Assembly (NCBI RefSeq): GCF_018139145.2
Contig: NC_059500.1
Coordinates: forward strand, 17,856,101-17,920,100
Origin: Gymnogyps californianus
Lineage: Eukaryota; Chordata; Aves; Accipitriformes; Cathartidae
Direction: 5' to 3'
DNA length: 64,000 nucleotides
Shown: positions 23,901 to 35,600 of the stretch, piece after piece
Numbering within the stretch: the first letter of the stretch is position 1
Layout: every line of letters starts with the position of its first letter
The notes under the pieces: generated by a model
Told to the model about the DNA's origin: nothing
Database searches by the model: none
What the model saw: the letters and a program-made list of their open reading frames with translations, nothing else
Position numbers and translations under genes: made by a program

Positions 23901-26400
23901 TACTCTTTACAGGTCATTTATATCTATTTCTTACAATAAAGCAAGTAGGAAAGTATGACAAAAGGAAGCAGAAGAATAAAGTGTCAGAGAATTTGAAAGG
24001 TGTAACAATTGTTTTAACAATTTCTATATGTTTCTTTAACTTTTTAAAGTGTTTACCTCCATTGTACCCCTCTAGTTATGGATGAGCCAAATCACTCTCA
24101 TCTCTGGTGGAAAATGGATTCCACAGCCCCCCTAGCGTGGGTGGTTCACTTCAGTACCTGGATCCCTTCCATGTGTTCTAGAAACTGTCTTGAAGATGGA
24201 AGGAAAAGCTGAACAAGCTAAAACAGAGTAAAGAGCTCACATACATGGCTTGTGAATTTGGCTCTGTGTGTAGACATACATGCTTGTGTGTGTATGAATG
24301 TGTATAGAGAGAGAGAGCTATGTAATATATAATACGATATATAGTATATAACTTTATTAATATGTACAATATACATTTGTAGATACATTACGTATGTTTT
24401 ACCTTTTTCTGTTCATCATGAGAGTGAGAGTTGTCAACAGGAAACCGCAGACAGTTTGACTTTGCCAGGGATCATGAAATGATACATCAAAGGCAAGAGT
24501 GTTGCAAAAATCGGATAGGCTTGGCCTTCAGCATTTCTAAGGTATCTATCGCTTTGGCAATAGTCTTAGGTGATTCAGTCTTCACAGGGATATTGTAACT
24601 TTCTCATCCTTGATTTTCTGTCGTGTTAGAAATAAGCTGCACCATCTCAACAAATAAATGCATTACTTTTAGTCTGGTAACAGCAGTATCTTCCATCAAA
24701 ATATGCATGAGACTTCGCATTATCAGACTGCAGCTGAACTACGTAGCTCATTTCTTCATGGTCTGTTTTTTAAAGAAGTCATCTTAGATCATTTTAAGTA
24801 TACAACCTTGTCATGGTTTATATTATAAAACTTTCAAATATATACTAAGTCCATACTAAATTGCTCAGACCAAATTCTTTACAAAAATATGTTGATGATA
24901 AAACTAGTCTGTATTTTTGGTACGCTAAAGTACACCTCAAACTTATCAAAAGGTTCTAAGAACCCAGGCATTGATGGATGAGATTAAAGCACACAGAGCA
25001 AAATATCTGCAATATTAAAAACATTTAAACCTTTCTTGATCAAACAATGAGGGAACATGAAAATGCCTAACGTTCCTAAATACATAATCTACATCAAAGT
25101 AGATTTAATTTTTTGAACTGTTGGCATGCTTCTTTTATAGGACACACAGATTTGAAAGGATCTCTTGCATCCTATCCTCTGCCATCCCAGACAGCCACTT
25201 CACCTAGTCTCTTTCATAAATGCATCAAGTTCAAAACTTCAATCTCACTGCAGGAACACCATAAATTAATTTTTGGCATTGCTTCACCCTCTAAATTTCA
25301 GGAATAAATAAGTGAACATGCCACTATTAATTATTGGTTAAAGACCTTTCTTTTGTAATAAAAACAGAACAATGGAAAACACAGAGAAATTTTTCAAAAG
25401 TTTTCTGCTGCCTGCATTTCTAGGAGGAAACACGTGGAACCATACAGACTCAAAGACTTCTGCTTTGTCAAGTGCGATGGTTGTTTGGCCTCCAGCTACT
25501 GGGCTTCCAGAAAACTGCTCAGACTTTTGAAAGGATATTTGTATTCTGTTCTGTTTTATTCTATTACCTCTTTGCAAGGTAGAGGCAGAAAGTAGTTATG
25601 AGTAGCACTTCAGATGGTCACGGCAATACGCTTGACTCTGCACTTGGAGCTATGCAGAAGACCATATCCTGCTAAAGAAAGTATTTTTTCCCTTAAAAAG
25701 AAACATTTTCATCTCTTGCCTTCACAAAATACAGCTGAATAGTAGAGAGAAAAGTATAGTAGAACTGGTATTTTCACTATTGCCTTGTGCAGTCACATTT
25801 GGTCTGTTCTTAAGCAGCAGATCAGAGTGACAGGAACTCTTTGACAAAGCAAGGCTAGAATAGCAAGGTTTCAATTTTTCCCTAATGAAGCAGGATTACA
25901 CACTGATAGGACAACTGAGTACAGCAGATTTTATATGCATATTTCTTTCCAAATGTAAGTAAGTGAGCCACTATATCTACTTCAGTAGCTTAGAAACAGA
26001 TTAGACATTACACTGGTTTTAAAACAGGTAGTGATTACACTTTTTGTGGAAAGTCTAGGTCACAGACCTTGCAGGACAGGATTTGGGTACCTGAAAAAAA
26101 TTATAGCAATCCAGCTTCATGATTAGTTATCTCATACTGCGCTATATCTTTAGTTCTTGAAAACATGATGTGATGGTGAGCTACACCAGTGATTATATAT
26201 GGTGAATACATAGATGAAGTCTGCTTTGTTTCCTACTAATTGCACTGCCGCAGCCAATTGCAGCCACATGTCTTTCCACTGAATGTGCCAGAAGAACAAA
26301 ACACATAGATGGTGAATCTAGTCACTCAGAAAAAATTTGATTTCCTATCAATTTTTCATTAAAAATATGTATATGACAATATATCCTGTTGACTGAATTA
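20917..26400. other. Unique noncoding DNA, no gene recognised
   Basis: Mostly AT-rich sequence. A mixed TG/TA/GA simple region lies at 24283-24360. Overlapping frames on both strands at 21788-22342 show no known domain. I see no exon or RNA gene here. Confidence 0.6.
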
Positions 26401-26405
26401 CTGGG
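26401..26405. repeat. Target-site duplication CTGGG, left copy
   Basis: CTGGG at 26401-26405 is repeated exactly at 26990-26994, directly outside the TG and CA ends of the LTR. A 5-bp duplication is typical of class III (ERVL-like) integrations. Confidence 0.85.
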
Positions 26406-26669
26406 TGTCCTGGTTTCGGCTGGGATAGAGTTAATTTCTTTCCTAATACAGTGCCGTGTTTTGGATTTAGGATGAGAATAATGTTCATAACACACTGATG
26501 TTTAATTGTTGCTAAGCAGTGTTTACATTAAGTCAAGGACTTTCAGCTTCTCACACCACCCCACCAGCAAGTAGGCTGGGGGACACAAGAAGCTGGGAGG
26601 AGACACAGCCAGGACAGCTGACCCAAACTGGCCAAGGGGATATTCCATACCATATGACATCATGCTCAG

Positions 26670-26676
26670 TATATAA
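26670..26676 (+). promoter_or_regulatory. LTR TATA box
   Basis: TATATAA lies in the expected place in the LTR, just after the shared CATCATGCTCAG block that precedes the TATA in the inverted copy as well. It may no longer be active. Confidence 0.6.
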
Positions 26677-26786
26677 ACTGGGGGGAAAGGTGGCCAGGGG
26701 CCACTGCTCAGGAACTGGCTGGGCATCGGTCGGCGGGTGGTGAGCAATTGCATTGTGCATCACTTCTTCTGTATATTCTAATTCTT

Positions 26787-26801
26787 TTATTATTATTATT
26801 A

Positions 26802-26835
<34 letters not shown>
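26787..26835. repeat. (TTA)n microsatellite inside the LTR
   Basis: About 16 trinucleotide units with one ATC interruption. The inverted LTR at 39 kb has a shorter, more degraded ATA-type tract at the equivalent place, so the repeat is ancestral to the family and has changed in length. Confidence 0.9.
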
Positions 26836-26853
26836 CCCTTCCTTTTCTGTCCT

Positions 26854-26859
26854 ATTAAA
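26854..26859 (+). terminator. LTR polyadenylation-type signal ATTAAA
   Basis: ATTAAA lies downstream of the TATA box and before the T-rich and U5-like end of the LTR. The equivalent TTTAAT on the plus strand at 39277-39282 is the same signal in the inverted copy. Confidence 0.55.
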
Positions 26860-27149
26860 TTGTCTTTATCTCAATCCACGAATTTAACTTTTTTTTTTTT
26901 TTCCAATTCTCTCCCCCATCCCACTGCAGGGGGAGTGGTGACCGAGCAGCTGTGTGGTGTTTAACTGCCTGCCAGGTTAAACCACAACACTGGGTATTAA
27001 ATTTTAATTTAAAAAAAAGATATCCTGACTATGGATGGACCTACATTTCCATTAATGACCAATGCAGAAAAGTACTACAATATGTCACAATCTCACATGT
27101 CAGTTAGCTGACATGTTTGCAAAGTCTATCATCTGTCTATCAGCTTTAG

Positions 27150-28545
27150 GTCATGGAGATCAGGGAAAGTACAGGATGACCTGAAACGGGCCAATACTGC
27201 ACCCATCTGCAAAAGGTCAAACGAGTGATCTCTGAAACTACAGACAAGTCAGTCTTACTTCAGTTCCTGACAAAGGCACCCATGAAAAGTCCTCATGAAG
27301 CTGTTTCCAGCCACAAGAAGGTGACTAGGAAAAGCCAATACGGATTTACTAAGGGTAAACCATGTTTAATCAACCTGATTGTCTTATATGATGAAGCAAG
27401 TTGCTTGGTAGGTGAGAGGAGAGCCATGACATCACTTACCTTGACTGTAACAACGTTTTTGACCTTTGTTGCTGTAACCTGGACGTTACAGCATCCCAGA
27501 ACATCCTTGTCAACAAACGGAAGTTATTAACTGAAGAAGTGGAGCACCAGAGGGGTGGAAAACTGGCTGAACTGCTGAGCTCCAAATGTAGTGGTCAATG
27601 ACTCAAAATCAAACTGGCATCTGGTGGCAAGCGGAGCTCCTCAGGGTCAATACTGGGTCCACTACTCTTAAATATCTTTATAAATTACTCAGACAATAGG
27701 TCTGAAGGCACCATTTCCAAATTTGTGTATAATAACAAACGGGAAGAAGAGATGGAAGGAAGGACCATCCTACACAGAACCATTAACATTGACATTGATA
27801 AGTTTGAAGACTGGAACATCAAGAATTACATGAGGCTTACCAAAACAAAATATAAAGTCCTTCACCTAGAGTGGAAATCCCAAGCTGCAGTACAAGCTGG
27901 AACTGTCAGGCTGGGGGGTAGCTCTGCTAGAAAGGTCCTGATGGGACCCTAACCTTATGCTGGACCAGATCAACAGGAGTACAGCCAGCACACCAAAGAA
28001 TGTGGTTACCCAACTCTACCTGGCATTTTTGAGGCTATACCTGGAGTACTGTGTCCAGTGCTGGTCCTCTGGTTCAAGAGAGACATTGAAAAATTGGAGG
28101 GTCCAGCAGAGGAGAGCCACCAAGGTGATTAGGGGGCTGGAGAGCATGACATGAAGAAAGGTTTAAAAAAGGGGGTTTGTTCAACCTAGACAGGGCTCGA
28201 GAGGAATCTAATCACAGTCTTTCATTGCCTAAAAAGTAGTTAGAGCGAAAGATGGACATGCTCCCTTCACAAGGAATCATGCAGACAGGGCAAGAGGCAG
28301 CAGGCAAGGGTTGCTTCAGGTGAAATTCTGTCTGGATATAAGAAAAATACTGTTCACCATGAGAGCAGTGAAGTACTGCAATAGGTTTCCCAGACAAGTG
28401 GTGAAATCTGCTTCACCAGAAATATTCAAGACTCATCTCAACATGGCCCAGATTATCTCATCTAAGGGTTTACTTTCAACAGAAAGTGGGACCAGGTGAT
28501 CTCCAGAGATCCCTGCCAGCCTAGACATTTCCATACTCTAAGAAG
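27150..28545 (+). mobile_element. Old 5'-truncated CR1 LINE (reverse transcriptase part and 3' end)
   Basis: A diverged CR1 copy. Recognisable pieces in order are a finger-domain remnant reading GFTKGKPCLINLIVLYDEA (about 27342), a palm region with the catalytic FADD position degraded to FVYN (about 27719), a thumb-like LTKTKYKVLHLEW segment (about 27838), a LYLEYCVQCWSSGSRETLKN segment (about 28040), and a 3' part ending near CCAGAGATCCCTGCCAGCC (28503). Many stops and frameshifts break it. It lacks a clear octamer tail. It is clearly older than the CR1 copy that begins about 100 bp downstream in the same orientation. Boundaries are approximate. Confidence 0.8.
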
Positions 28546-28825
28546 ATTATATAAATCAGGGGATCAGAGGGGAGATGCTCAAAATTTTATAAGTAATGCT
28601 TTCACCCTGGAGTGGACCATGTGTCAGTTTGATTTTCCATCACTGACAAAGTAGGTGAGAAAGAATTATTAGATGTCTTTAACACGAAATCAAGGAAGTC
28701 AGGGTGAAATTATCCCCCCCCATCAGGCAGAAGGCAGTAGCTCAAAGCAAAGGAGTGAATGGAGGTAAGTCTATGCTCGGGGCGGGCAGGTGAACCCCCT
28801 CTCCTTGCCTACCTTGCCTTCCTAG

Positions 28826-29478
28826 GTGCCTCTATACAACAGGTATGAGGCTCTGGATGTGGAAGGCCAGTCAATGGGTGATGTGGATGATGGTCCATTT
28901 ACACCAGAGGTGTTGCCAAGGTCAGAAAGGCCTATCCCCCATATCACGACCACCTCCATGAGGAAGAAAAGATGAGTTATAGTTGTATGTGACTCCCTTC
29001 TGAAGGAAACAGAGGGTTCAATATGCCAGACAGACCCTCCTCTTAGGGAAGTCTGCTGCCTCCCTGGAGCCTGGATTAAGGACATCACTAGGAAACTTCC
29101 TGGTCTGGTACAGCCCTCGAATTATTACCCATTATTGCTCTTCCATGTGGGTGGCAATGAAGCCACAACACATAGTCCAAGGGCAATCAAAAGAAACTTC
29201 AGGGTCTTGGGATGGTTGGTAAGGGAATCCAGAGCACAGGTAATTTTTTCCTCTACCCTTCCAGTTGTGGCAGCAATATTGGAAGAAACAGACGGACCCA
29301 GTCTATTAATACATGGCTCCATGGCTGGTGTCACCACCAGAATTTTAGGTTTTTTGATAATGGGATGGTCTATACAGCACCAGGCCTGCTGGCATCAGAT
29401 GGGATTCATCTTTCTCAAAGGGGGAAGAGGGTCTTTGCTCCCAAGTTAGCGGGGCTGATTGACAGAGCTTTAAACTAG
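28826..29478 (+). pseudogene. CR1 ORF1 remnant, SGNH/GDSL esterase-like
   Basis: The frame opens with VPLYNRYEALD at 28826 and runs through ITTTSMRKKR to an in-frame TGA at 28973-28975, probably a decayed CGA arginine codon. It continues with VIVVCDSLL, the first SGNH block, where the nucleophile serine codon is at 28994-28996 and the usual preceding Gly is Cys. The third block reads FHVGGNEAT, with Glu where Asp is usual. A one-base deletion near 29270 moves the frame; the remainder reads GRNRRTQSINTWLHGWCHH and reaches block V, DGIHLSQRG, before the stop at 29476-29478 after RALN. CR1 ORF1 proteins are thought to bind RNA and carry an esterase domain. This copy is not functional. Confidence 0.85.
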
Positions 29479-29701
29479 ACTTGAAGGGGGAAGGAGATAA
29501 TATCAGGCTCACCCATGACAAGCCATGGGATGACATGCCAAGGTTAGAGGGACAGGATGCTAGCAAGAGCCCTCAGGCTGTTGCTCTGAGACTTGCTCGG
29601 TACACTGGCGCACACTTGATGTCTTATGGAGATGAGCCAGGGGCTCTTGAGGTAATAGGAGCCAACAGGGAACACCAGTGAAATAAGGAATTAAAGCGTG
29701 T

Positions 29702-32551
29702 TCCTCTAAAAAGGTGACACAGCTGACAGCCCAGCAGAAGTGCCTCTACACCAATGCACACAGCATGGGCAACAAACAGGAGGAGCTGGAAGCCATCATG
29801 CTGCTAGAGAGCTACAACCTAGTTGCCATTACTGAAACTTGGTGGGACGAATCCCATGACTGGATTGCAGCTATCAATGGCTACAAGCTGTTCAGAAGGG
29901 ACAGGTGAGGAAGGAGGGGCAGAGGGATTGCCCTCTATGTCAAGAAATTGATAGATTATGAAGAGCTGTCTCTGAAGAATAGCCACAAGCAGGTTGAAAG
30001 CTTATGGGTAAGAATTAGAGACTGAGGCAACAAAGGGAACCTTGTGGTTGGTGTTTACTACAGGCCACCCAATCAAGGGGAGCCTATTGACGAAGCCTTC
30101 TTAATCCGGCTACAGGAGGCATCACACTCACAGGCTCTCATCCTGCTGGGGGACTTCAACCACCCTGACATCTACTAGAAAAGTAGCATGGCGAGCTGTA
30201 GGCAATCCAGGAGACTCCTGGAGTGTATGGAGGATAACTTCTTAAGCCAGGTAATAGACAGCCCTACCAGAGGGGATGTGTTACTGGATCTGTTAGTCAC
30301 CAATGCAAGTGAGCTAATCGGAGACATCAAGATTGAAGGCAAACTGGGCTGCAGTGATCATGCGCTGGTGGAGTTTGCAGTCCTGAGGGATATGGGTCAG
30401 GCAAAGAGTAAAGTCAGGACCCTGAATTTTAGGAAAGCAAACTTTCAGCTGTTCAAGGAGTTAGTCAGTGGGACCCCCTGGGAAACTGTCCTCAGGGACA
30501 AGGGAGCAGAACAGAGCTGGCAGATCTTTAAGGATGGTTCCATAGAGTGCAAGAGCTCTCAATCCCCATGTGTAAGAAATCAAGAAAGGAAGGCAAAGAC
30601 TGGCAAGAATGAGTTGATACCTGCTGGTCAAACTAAAGAGCAAGAAGGAAATGCACAGACAGTGGAAGCAGGGACAGGTATCCTGGGAAGAATATAAGGA
30701 TGTTGCCTGGTTGTGTAGGGATGGGGTCAGGAAGGCCAAGGCACAGCTGGAGCTGAACTTGGCAAGGGACGCAAAGAATAATAAGAAGGGCTTCTATAGG
30801 TATGTCAACCAGAAAAGGAAGGTCAAAGAAAGTGTACCCACCGCTGATGAACATGACTGGCAAATTGGTAACAACGGATGAGAAGAAGGCCGACGTACTC
30901 AACAACTTTTTTGCCTCAGTCTCTACTGGCAATCTCTCTTCCCCCAGCTCTCAAGTGGATGGGCTACAAGACAGGGACTGATGGAGCAAAGTCCCTCCCA
31001 CTGTAAGAGATGACCAGGTTCATGACCACCTGAGGAATCCAAACATACATAAGTCTATGGGACCTGATGGGATGCATCCCAGAGTCCTGAGGAAATTGGC
31101 TGATGTAGTTGCCAAGCCATTCTTCGTGATATTTGAAAGTCATGGCAGTCAGGTGAAGTCCTTGGTGACTGGAAAAAGGGAAACTTTGTACCCATTTTTA
31201 AAAAGGGTAGAAAGGAGGACCTTGGGAACTACTGAACTGTCAGCCTCACCTCTAGGCCTGGAAAGATCGTGGAACAGATCCTCCTAGAAGCCATGTTAAG
31301 GCACTTGAAGGACAAGGATGTGATTCGAGACAGCCAACGTGGCTTCACCAATGGCAAGTCTTGCCTGACCAACCTAGTAGCCTCCTATGATGGAGTGACT
31401 ACATCAGTGGACAAGGGGAGAGCTACAGATGTCATCTCTCTGGAATTCTGTAAGGCCTTTGACATGGTCCACCATAACATCCTTCTCTCTAAATTAGAGA
31501 GATATCAATTTTGATGGATGGACTATTTGGTGGATGAGGAATTGGCTGGATGGTCGCATCCAGAGGGTAGTGGTCAACGGCTCAATGATGGATGGAGATC
31601 AGTGACAAGTGGTGACCCTCAAGGGTCCATGTTGGGACCAGTACTGTTTAATATCTTCAGCAATGACACAGACAGTGGGATTGAGTGCACCCTCAGCAGG
31701 TTTGCAGACAACACCAAGCTGAGTGGTGCAGTTGACACGCCTGAGGGACAGGATGCCATCCAGAGGGACCTGGACAAGCTCAAGAAGTGGGCCCATGTGA
31801 ACTTCAAGAGGTTCAACAAGGCCAAGTACAAGGTCCTGCACCTAGGTTGGGGGCACCCCCAGTATCAATACAGGCTGGGGGATGAAGGGATTGAGAGCAG
31901 CCCTGCGGAGAAGGACTTGGGGGTACTGGTGGATGAAAAGCTGGACATGAGCTGGCAATGTGTGCTCGCAGCTCAGAAAGCCAGCTGTATCCTGGGCTGC
32001 ATCAAAAGAAGCGCGGCCAGCAGGTCAAGGGAGGTGATCCTGCCCCTCTACTCTGCTCTGGTGAGACCCCACCTGGAGCATTGCATCCATCTCTGGACTC
32101 CTCAGCACAAGAAAGACGTGGACCTGTTGGAGCGGGTCCAGAGGAGACCAGAAAAATAATTGGAGGGATGGAGCACATCTCCTATGAAGAAAGGCTGAGA
32201 GAGTTGGGGTTGTTCAGCCTGGAGAAGAGAAGGCTGTAGGGAGACGTTATTGCAGCCGTTCAACACTTAAAGGAGGCTCATAAGAAAGATGGGGACAGAC
32301 TTTTTGTTGTAACAAAACAGGCCTGTTGTGATAGGACAAGGGATAATGGTTTTAAACTAGAAGAGGGTAGATTCAGACTAGATGTAAGGAAGAAATTTTT
32401 TATGATCAGGGTGGTGAAACACTGGAACAGGTTGCCCAGAGATGTGGTAGACACCCCATCCCTGGAAACTTTCAAGGTCAGGTTGGACGGGGCTTTGAGC
32501 AACCTGATCTATTTGACAGTGTCCCTGCTCATTGCAGGGAGATTATACTAG
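29702..32551 (+). pseudogene. CR1 ORF2 remnant: APE-type endonuclease and reverse transcriptase
   Basis: The endonuclease part begins CLYTNAHSMGNKQEE (about 29731). It shows ITETWWDES (metal-binding Glu), VGVYYRPP, LLGDFNHPD and GCSDHALVEF, the expected APE-like motif order, with in-frame stops after RRDR, RIRD and HPDIY. Reverse transcriptase follows in shifted frames: [52 protein letters not shown], a [14 protein letters not shown] motif, and the catalytic position [10 protein letters not shown], where FADD has become FADN (Asn codon 31710-31712). An extra T near 31509-31512 makes about the first 25 residues of the 31518 frame spurious. The C-terminal part continues in another frame through [20 protein letters not shown] to a TAG at 32549-32551. 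Confidence 0.9.
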
Positions 32552-32586
32552 ATGACCTCTAAAGGTCCCTTCCAACCCAAACCAGT

Positions 32587-32608
32587 CTATGATTCTATGA
32601 TTCTATGA
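32587..32608 (+). repeat. CR1 3' terminal octamer tail
   Basis: CTATGATTCTATGATTCTATGA marks the 3' end of the long CR1. CR1 elements end in short ATTCTATG-like repeats used in target-primed reverse transcription, rather than in poly-A. The sequence after it (AACAGTAAAAAC) is unrelated. Confidence 0.9.
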
Positions 32609-35600
32609 AACAGTAAAAACAAAGACACTGTCTTTAATCTTTTGACCACCTGTGGTACTATATTACTTATTTTCAAAACCTGTCCTGTAGACTGTAATCA
32701 CCATGCTGTTTTGTATATGTTTTTAGGGACTTGGGGGAAAAAAAACACCCTTACATTTATATGCAACAATGGTAGGGACTCCTACGAATACAATTTTCAG
32801 GGTTTGCCTATGTTTACTCAGTCAACAATTTTTAGGAAAACACAACAGCTGCATCAGATTTTCAAAGCATCTGTCACAAAATTAGAAGACAGATTCATCT
32901 CTGAAGTATTATAAAGTTCAAGCAAACAGACTACAGGAATTCAAAGGGCTGGGAGTACACCATATATTAATGTAGCCCAGAGCTAACCAATAAAGTTACT
33001 ATTGAACTTGCCCCAAAATAGATACAGATCTATATATCCTATCTATAGACTCATTTTGGTATTATGATTTTGGGAATTCACAATGAACTTCATTCTGCAT
33101 CACACAATGAGTAAAGATTCTTCCTAGTGATTGTGCTTACCCTAACCAACCCTTTCTTAAAGATCCCTTATAAATTCAGATAAATGCTGATTTAGAATAC
33201 TAGTATAGTCAGCATTTTGTTTTACTTCATTTATAAACACCTCTCCATGACAATCCTCCGTCTATTTCCAATCTGAAGAAAGGTTACCAATAACACATCA
33301 GTGTAAAAAAAAAAAAAGCAACCTAAGGTAACTTCACTTCAAGCAGTTGACTTTGCCAGAGTCTTTCCCAATAGCACGTGTTAAGCCTTTTGAAGTTGTA
33401 AATCATATCAGAATAGGTTATTGAATGCATGGAATCACAGTAAAGACATAACAATACTTATAGACAGAGATGTCTTTTATCAATCTCTGTGCTAAGAAAT
33501 TTTATTGTAAGCAACACAAAGGTTATCCAGCTATATGCTTTGTTTAAAGAAGGAAAATTGAGAAAAACTGTGCTAAATATTCATTGTTAAACACATTTAA
33601 AAAATTGCCACTGTTTAATTACCAACGTAATGTGCTGATTTTCAATGTATCCATGAATCATTAGGTCTTATTTATGTATAAATCAAGGTTCGGAGGGCAG
33701 TTTTTGGAAATCTGTAACAACTTGTGCCAAAAAAGAAACCAGGGTAGGTCAGCCAATATTTATAGATTCCATGACAACAACGGAAGAAAATGACTTGTAT
33801 CCAATTTAGTAGATGCAAACAAACCTGTTAGTACTATTTGCTATGTATTACCTCATGCAGGTGGTATTTACTAATTAACTTAAAGGGAATCTCATTAAAA
33901 AATGGAACTTTCAGTTCCAATTTTCTCATCACTTTTTCTCAATGGCACTGCTTTGATAAAAAAGAATGAGCAGAGCAAAATGGCACAACATTTAACCAAT
34001 AAATATTAATTTTCTACAGTGAAAAACAAGCAGTGTATACAGCTTAAGGAAAAACAAATTATGAGCAGTTTGTGTAAGCTTAATGTATAGTATGATAAAA
34101 ATTATCAACTATTTTATTGTATATATTCACCTAGTACATTCATTTTTATTAATTTTTATTTTCTGTATTTCAAATTATGTTGTAACAGTGAATAGAACAA
34201 AGTCTGATCTTGTAAAATTAGATTCAATATATTTCTAGGCAGTTCTTCAAAAAGTAAAAAATAAATAAATGAAACAGAATCCCTGGATTGTGTGCCTGCA
34301 GTCTCACATCAATCTTCTAAATAAAGGCAGCAGTTCTATTACTCTAAAATGAAGTGACACTCTATACACATAAAGAGGCCATATTAATTCTCAGCTGATT
34401 TTTTTGTCTCTACCTTAGGAAATTCGAGAGCTATCAGTATGCCTTTCATCTTATATTATTTTAAAAATATTAAATTATTTTATTGTGAAGTGTCTGATAA
34501 TGAATATATTATTTATTTTCTTTAAAATGCTTTTGTAAAATTGTATTTTGCTTATTCCAAATAAAAGAGAAATTCCTGTAGGATGGTTTTCAGGAGAGAT
34601 ATACAACCACAAAGATTAGCAATATAAATATAAAAATTCACTGGAAGCTTTCAGGATTTCGCTGTGGCAATAAGCACCATTTTTATACTTTGGCATACAT
34701 AATAGATGCAAAATTTTGAGGAAGGACACTGATTTATATCAGTTTACATTTAACTGGTTTTTGAAAGTTCATCTTCAAGTATTTTAAAAAGCTGTAAATA
34801 AGGCAATCAAGAAGCAAGACAGTAAAACTCAGTAGCCTATGCTAGGTGTAAAAACTCACAGATGTAGACTAACCTGTACGCTATTCTCTGAATCTTCCAG
34901 TTTTTTGACCCAGTGTTCAGTTTCAAATTAATATCAGAGCAGTTCAAATTCACTCGGATCACTGGAAAAAATCTCCAATGTGTTTAAACTTCATCAACAA
35001 ACCTAAAGAAAGGGACTTCTCCCAGCAGCATATGCACAAGTCTTGACAGACTGACAATGACCGTTCTTCTGTATTACATGAAGCTGTGCAAAAATCAGGT
35101 GCTTATTCACACACGCACACAACCAACCACACACAGACTGCCAAATAGAGTTTGGCATTTCCCAGTTAGGAAACACAAAGCACCAGTGTTTCCAAACTAA
35201 AAATCTGCAGACAGCTTGCTACTAACCATCTCTGGGTAGTAGGAGAAAGTGCAATCATAGGAAGAAGAGCTCTTTCACAGCATCTTCTCAGGGAAAGGAG
35301 GAAACAAGAGCAAGGAGATGCTTCATCAGACACTTGTCCAAAACTCCAGAGGGACCAAGTCTCTAGGGAAGATGTTCTTCATCAACATCTCTCATCAAAC
35401 AGAGGATCAGCTAGCTGGAAAAAGTGTTTAGGAGCCCTCTCTCACTGGAAATTCTTTGTCTGACATTATACAGCAGGGGAGATGGGGATGTGACTAGGAC
35501 ACTGTGTGACCCCTTGAGAAGGGGAAGGTGGCTGCTGCATAGTATTGACTCCTCATGATGAGGATGTGGGACAATGGTGACTTTGGGGTGACATGATCCA

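Larger units (their letters stand above)
26406..26989 (+). mobile_element. Solo LTR of an avian endogenous retrovirus, plus strand
   Basis: A 584-bp unit starting TGTCCTGG and ending CACAACA, flanked by perfect 5-bp target duplications. The start (CTGGTTTCGGCTGGGATAGA) matches my recollection of a common bird ERV LTR family. It carries a TATA box (TATATAA, 26670-26676) in the U3/R region, a (TTA)n microsatellite (26787-26835) and an ATTAAA polyadenylation-type signal at 26854-26859. No gag, pol or primer-binding site follows, so it is a solo LTR, presumably left by recombination between two LTRs. The same family occurs inverted at 39153-39756. Small frames inside it are incidental. Confidence 0.9.
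28640..32608 (+). mobile_element. Nearly full-length but dead CR1 LINE
   Basis: About 4 kb of a CR1 non-LTR retrotransposon: a 5' part, ORF1 (28826-29478), a short inter-ORF spacer, ORF2 (about 29702-32551), a 3' untranslated region of about 57 bp, and the CR1 tail ending CTATGATTCTATGATTCTATGA at 32608. CR1 elements are usually 5'-truncated, so this is one of the longer classes. It has at least one frameshift and one stop in ORF1 and several of each in ORF2, so it cannot move by itself. Its exact 5' end is uncertain. No target duplication is expected or seen. Confidence 0.9.

Noticed and set aside
31518..32159. 213-codon open frame as an independent gene
   Set aside because: It is CR1 ORF2. 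Roughly its first 25 residues are out of frame because of an extra T near 31510.
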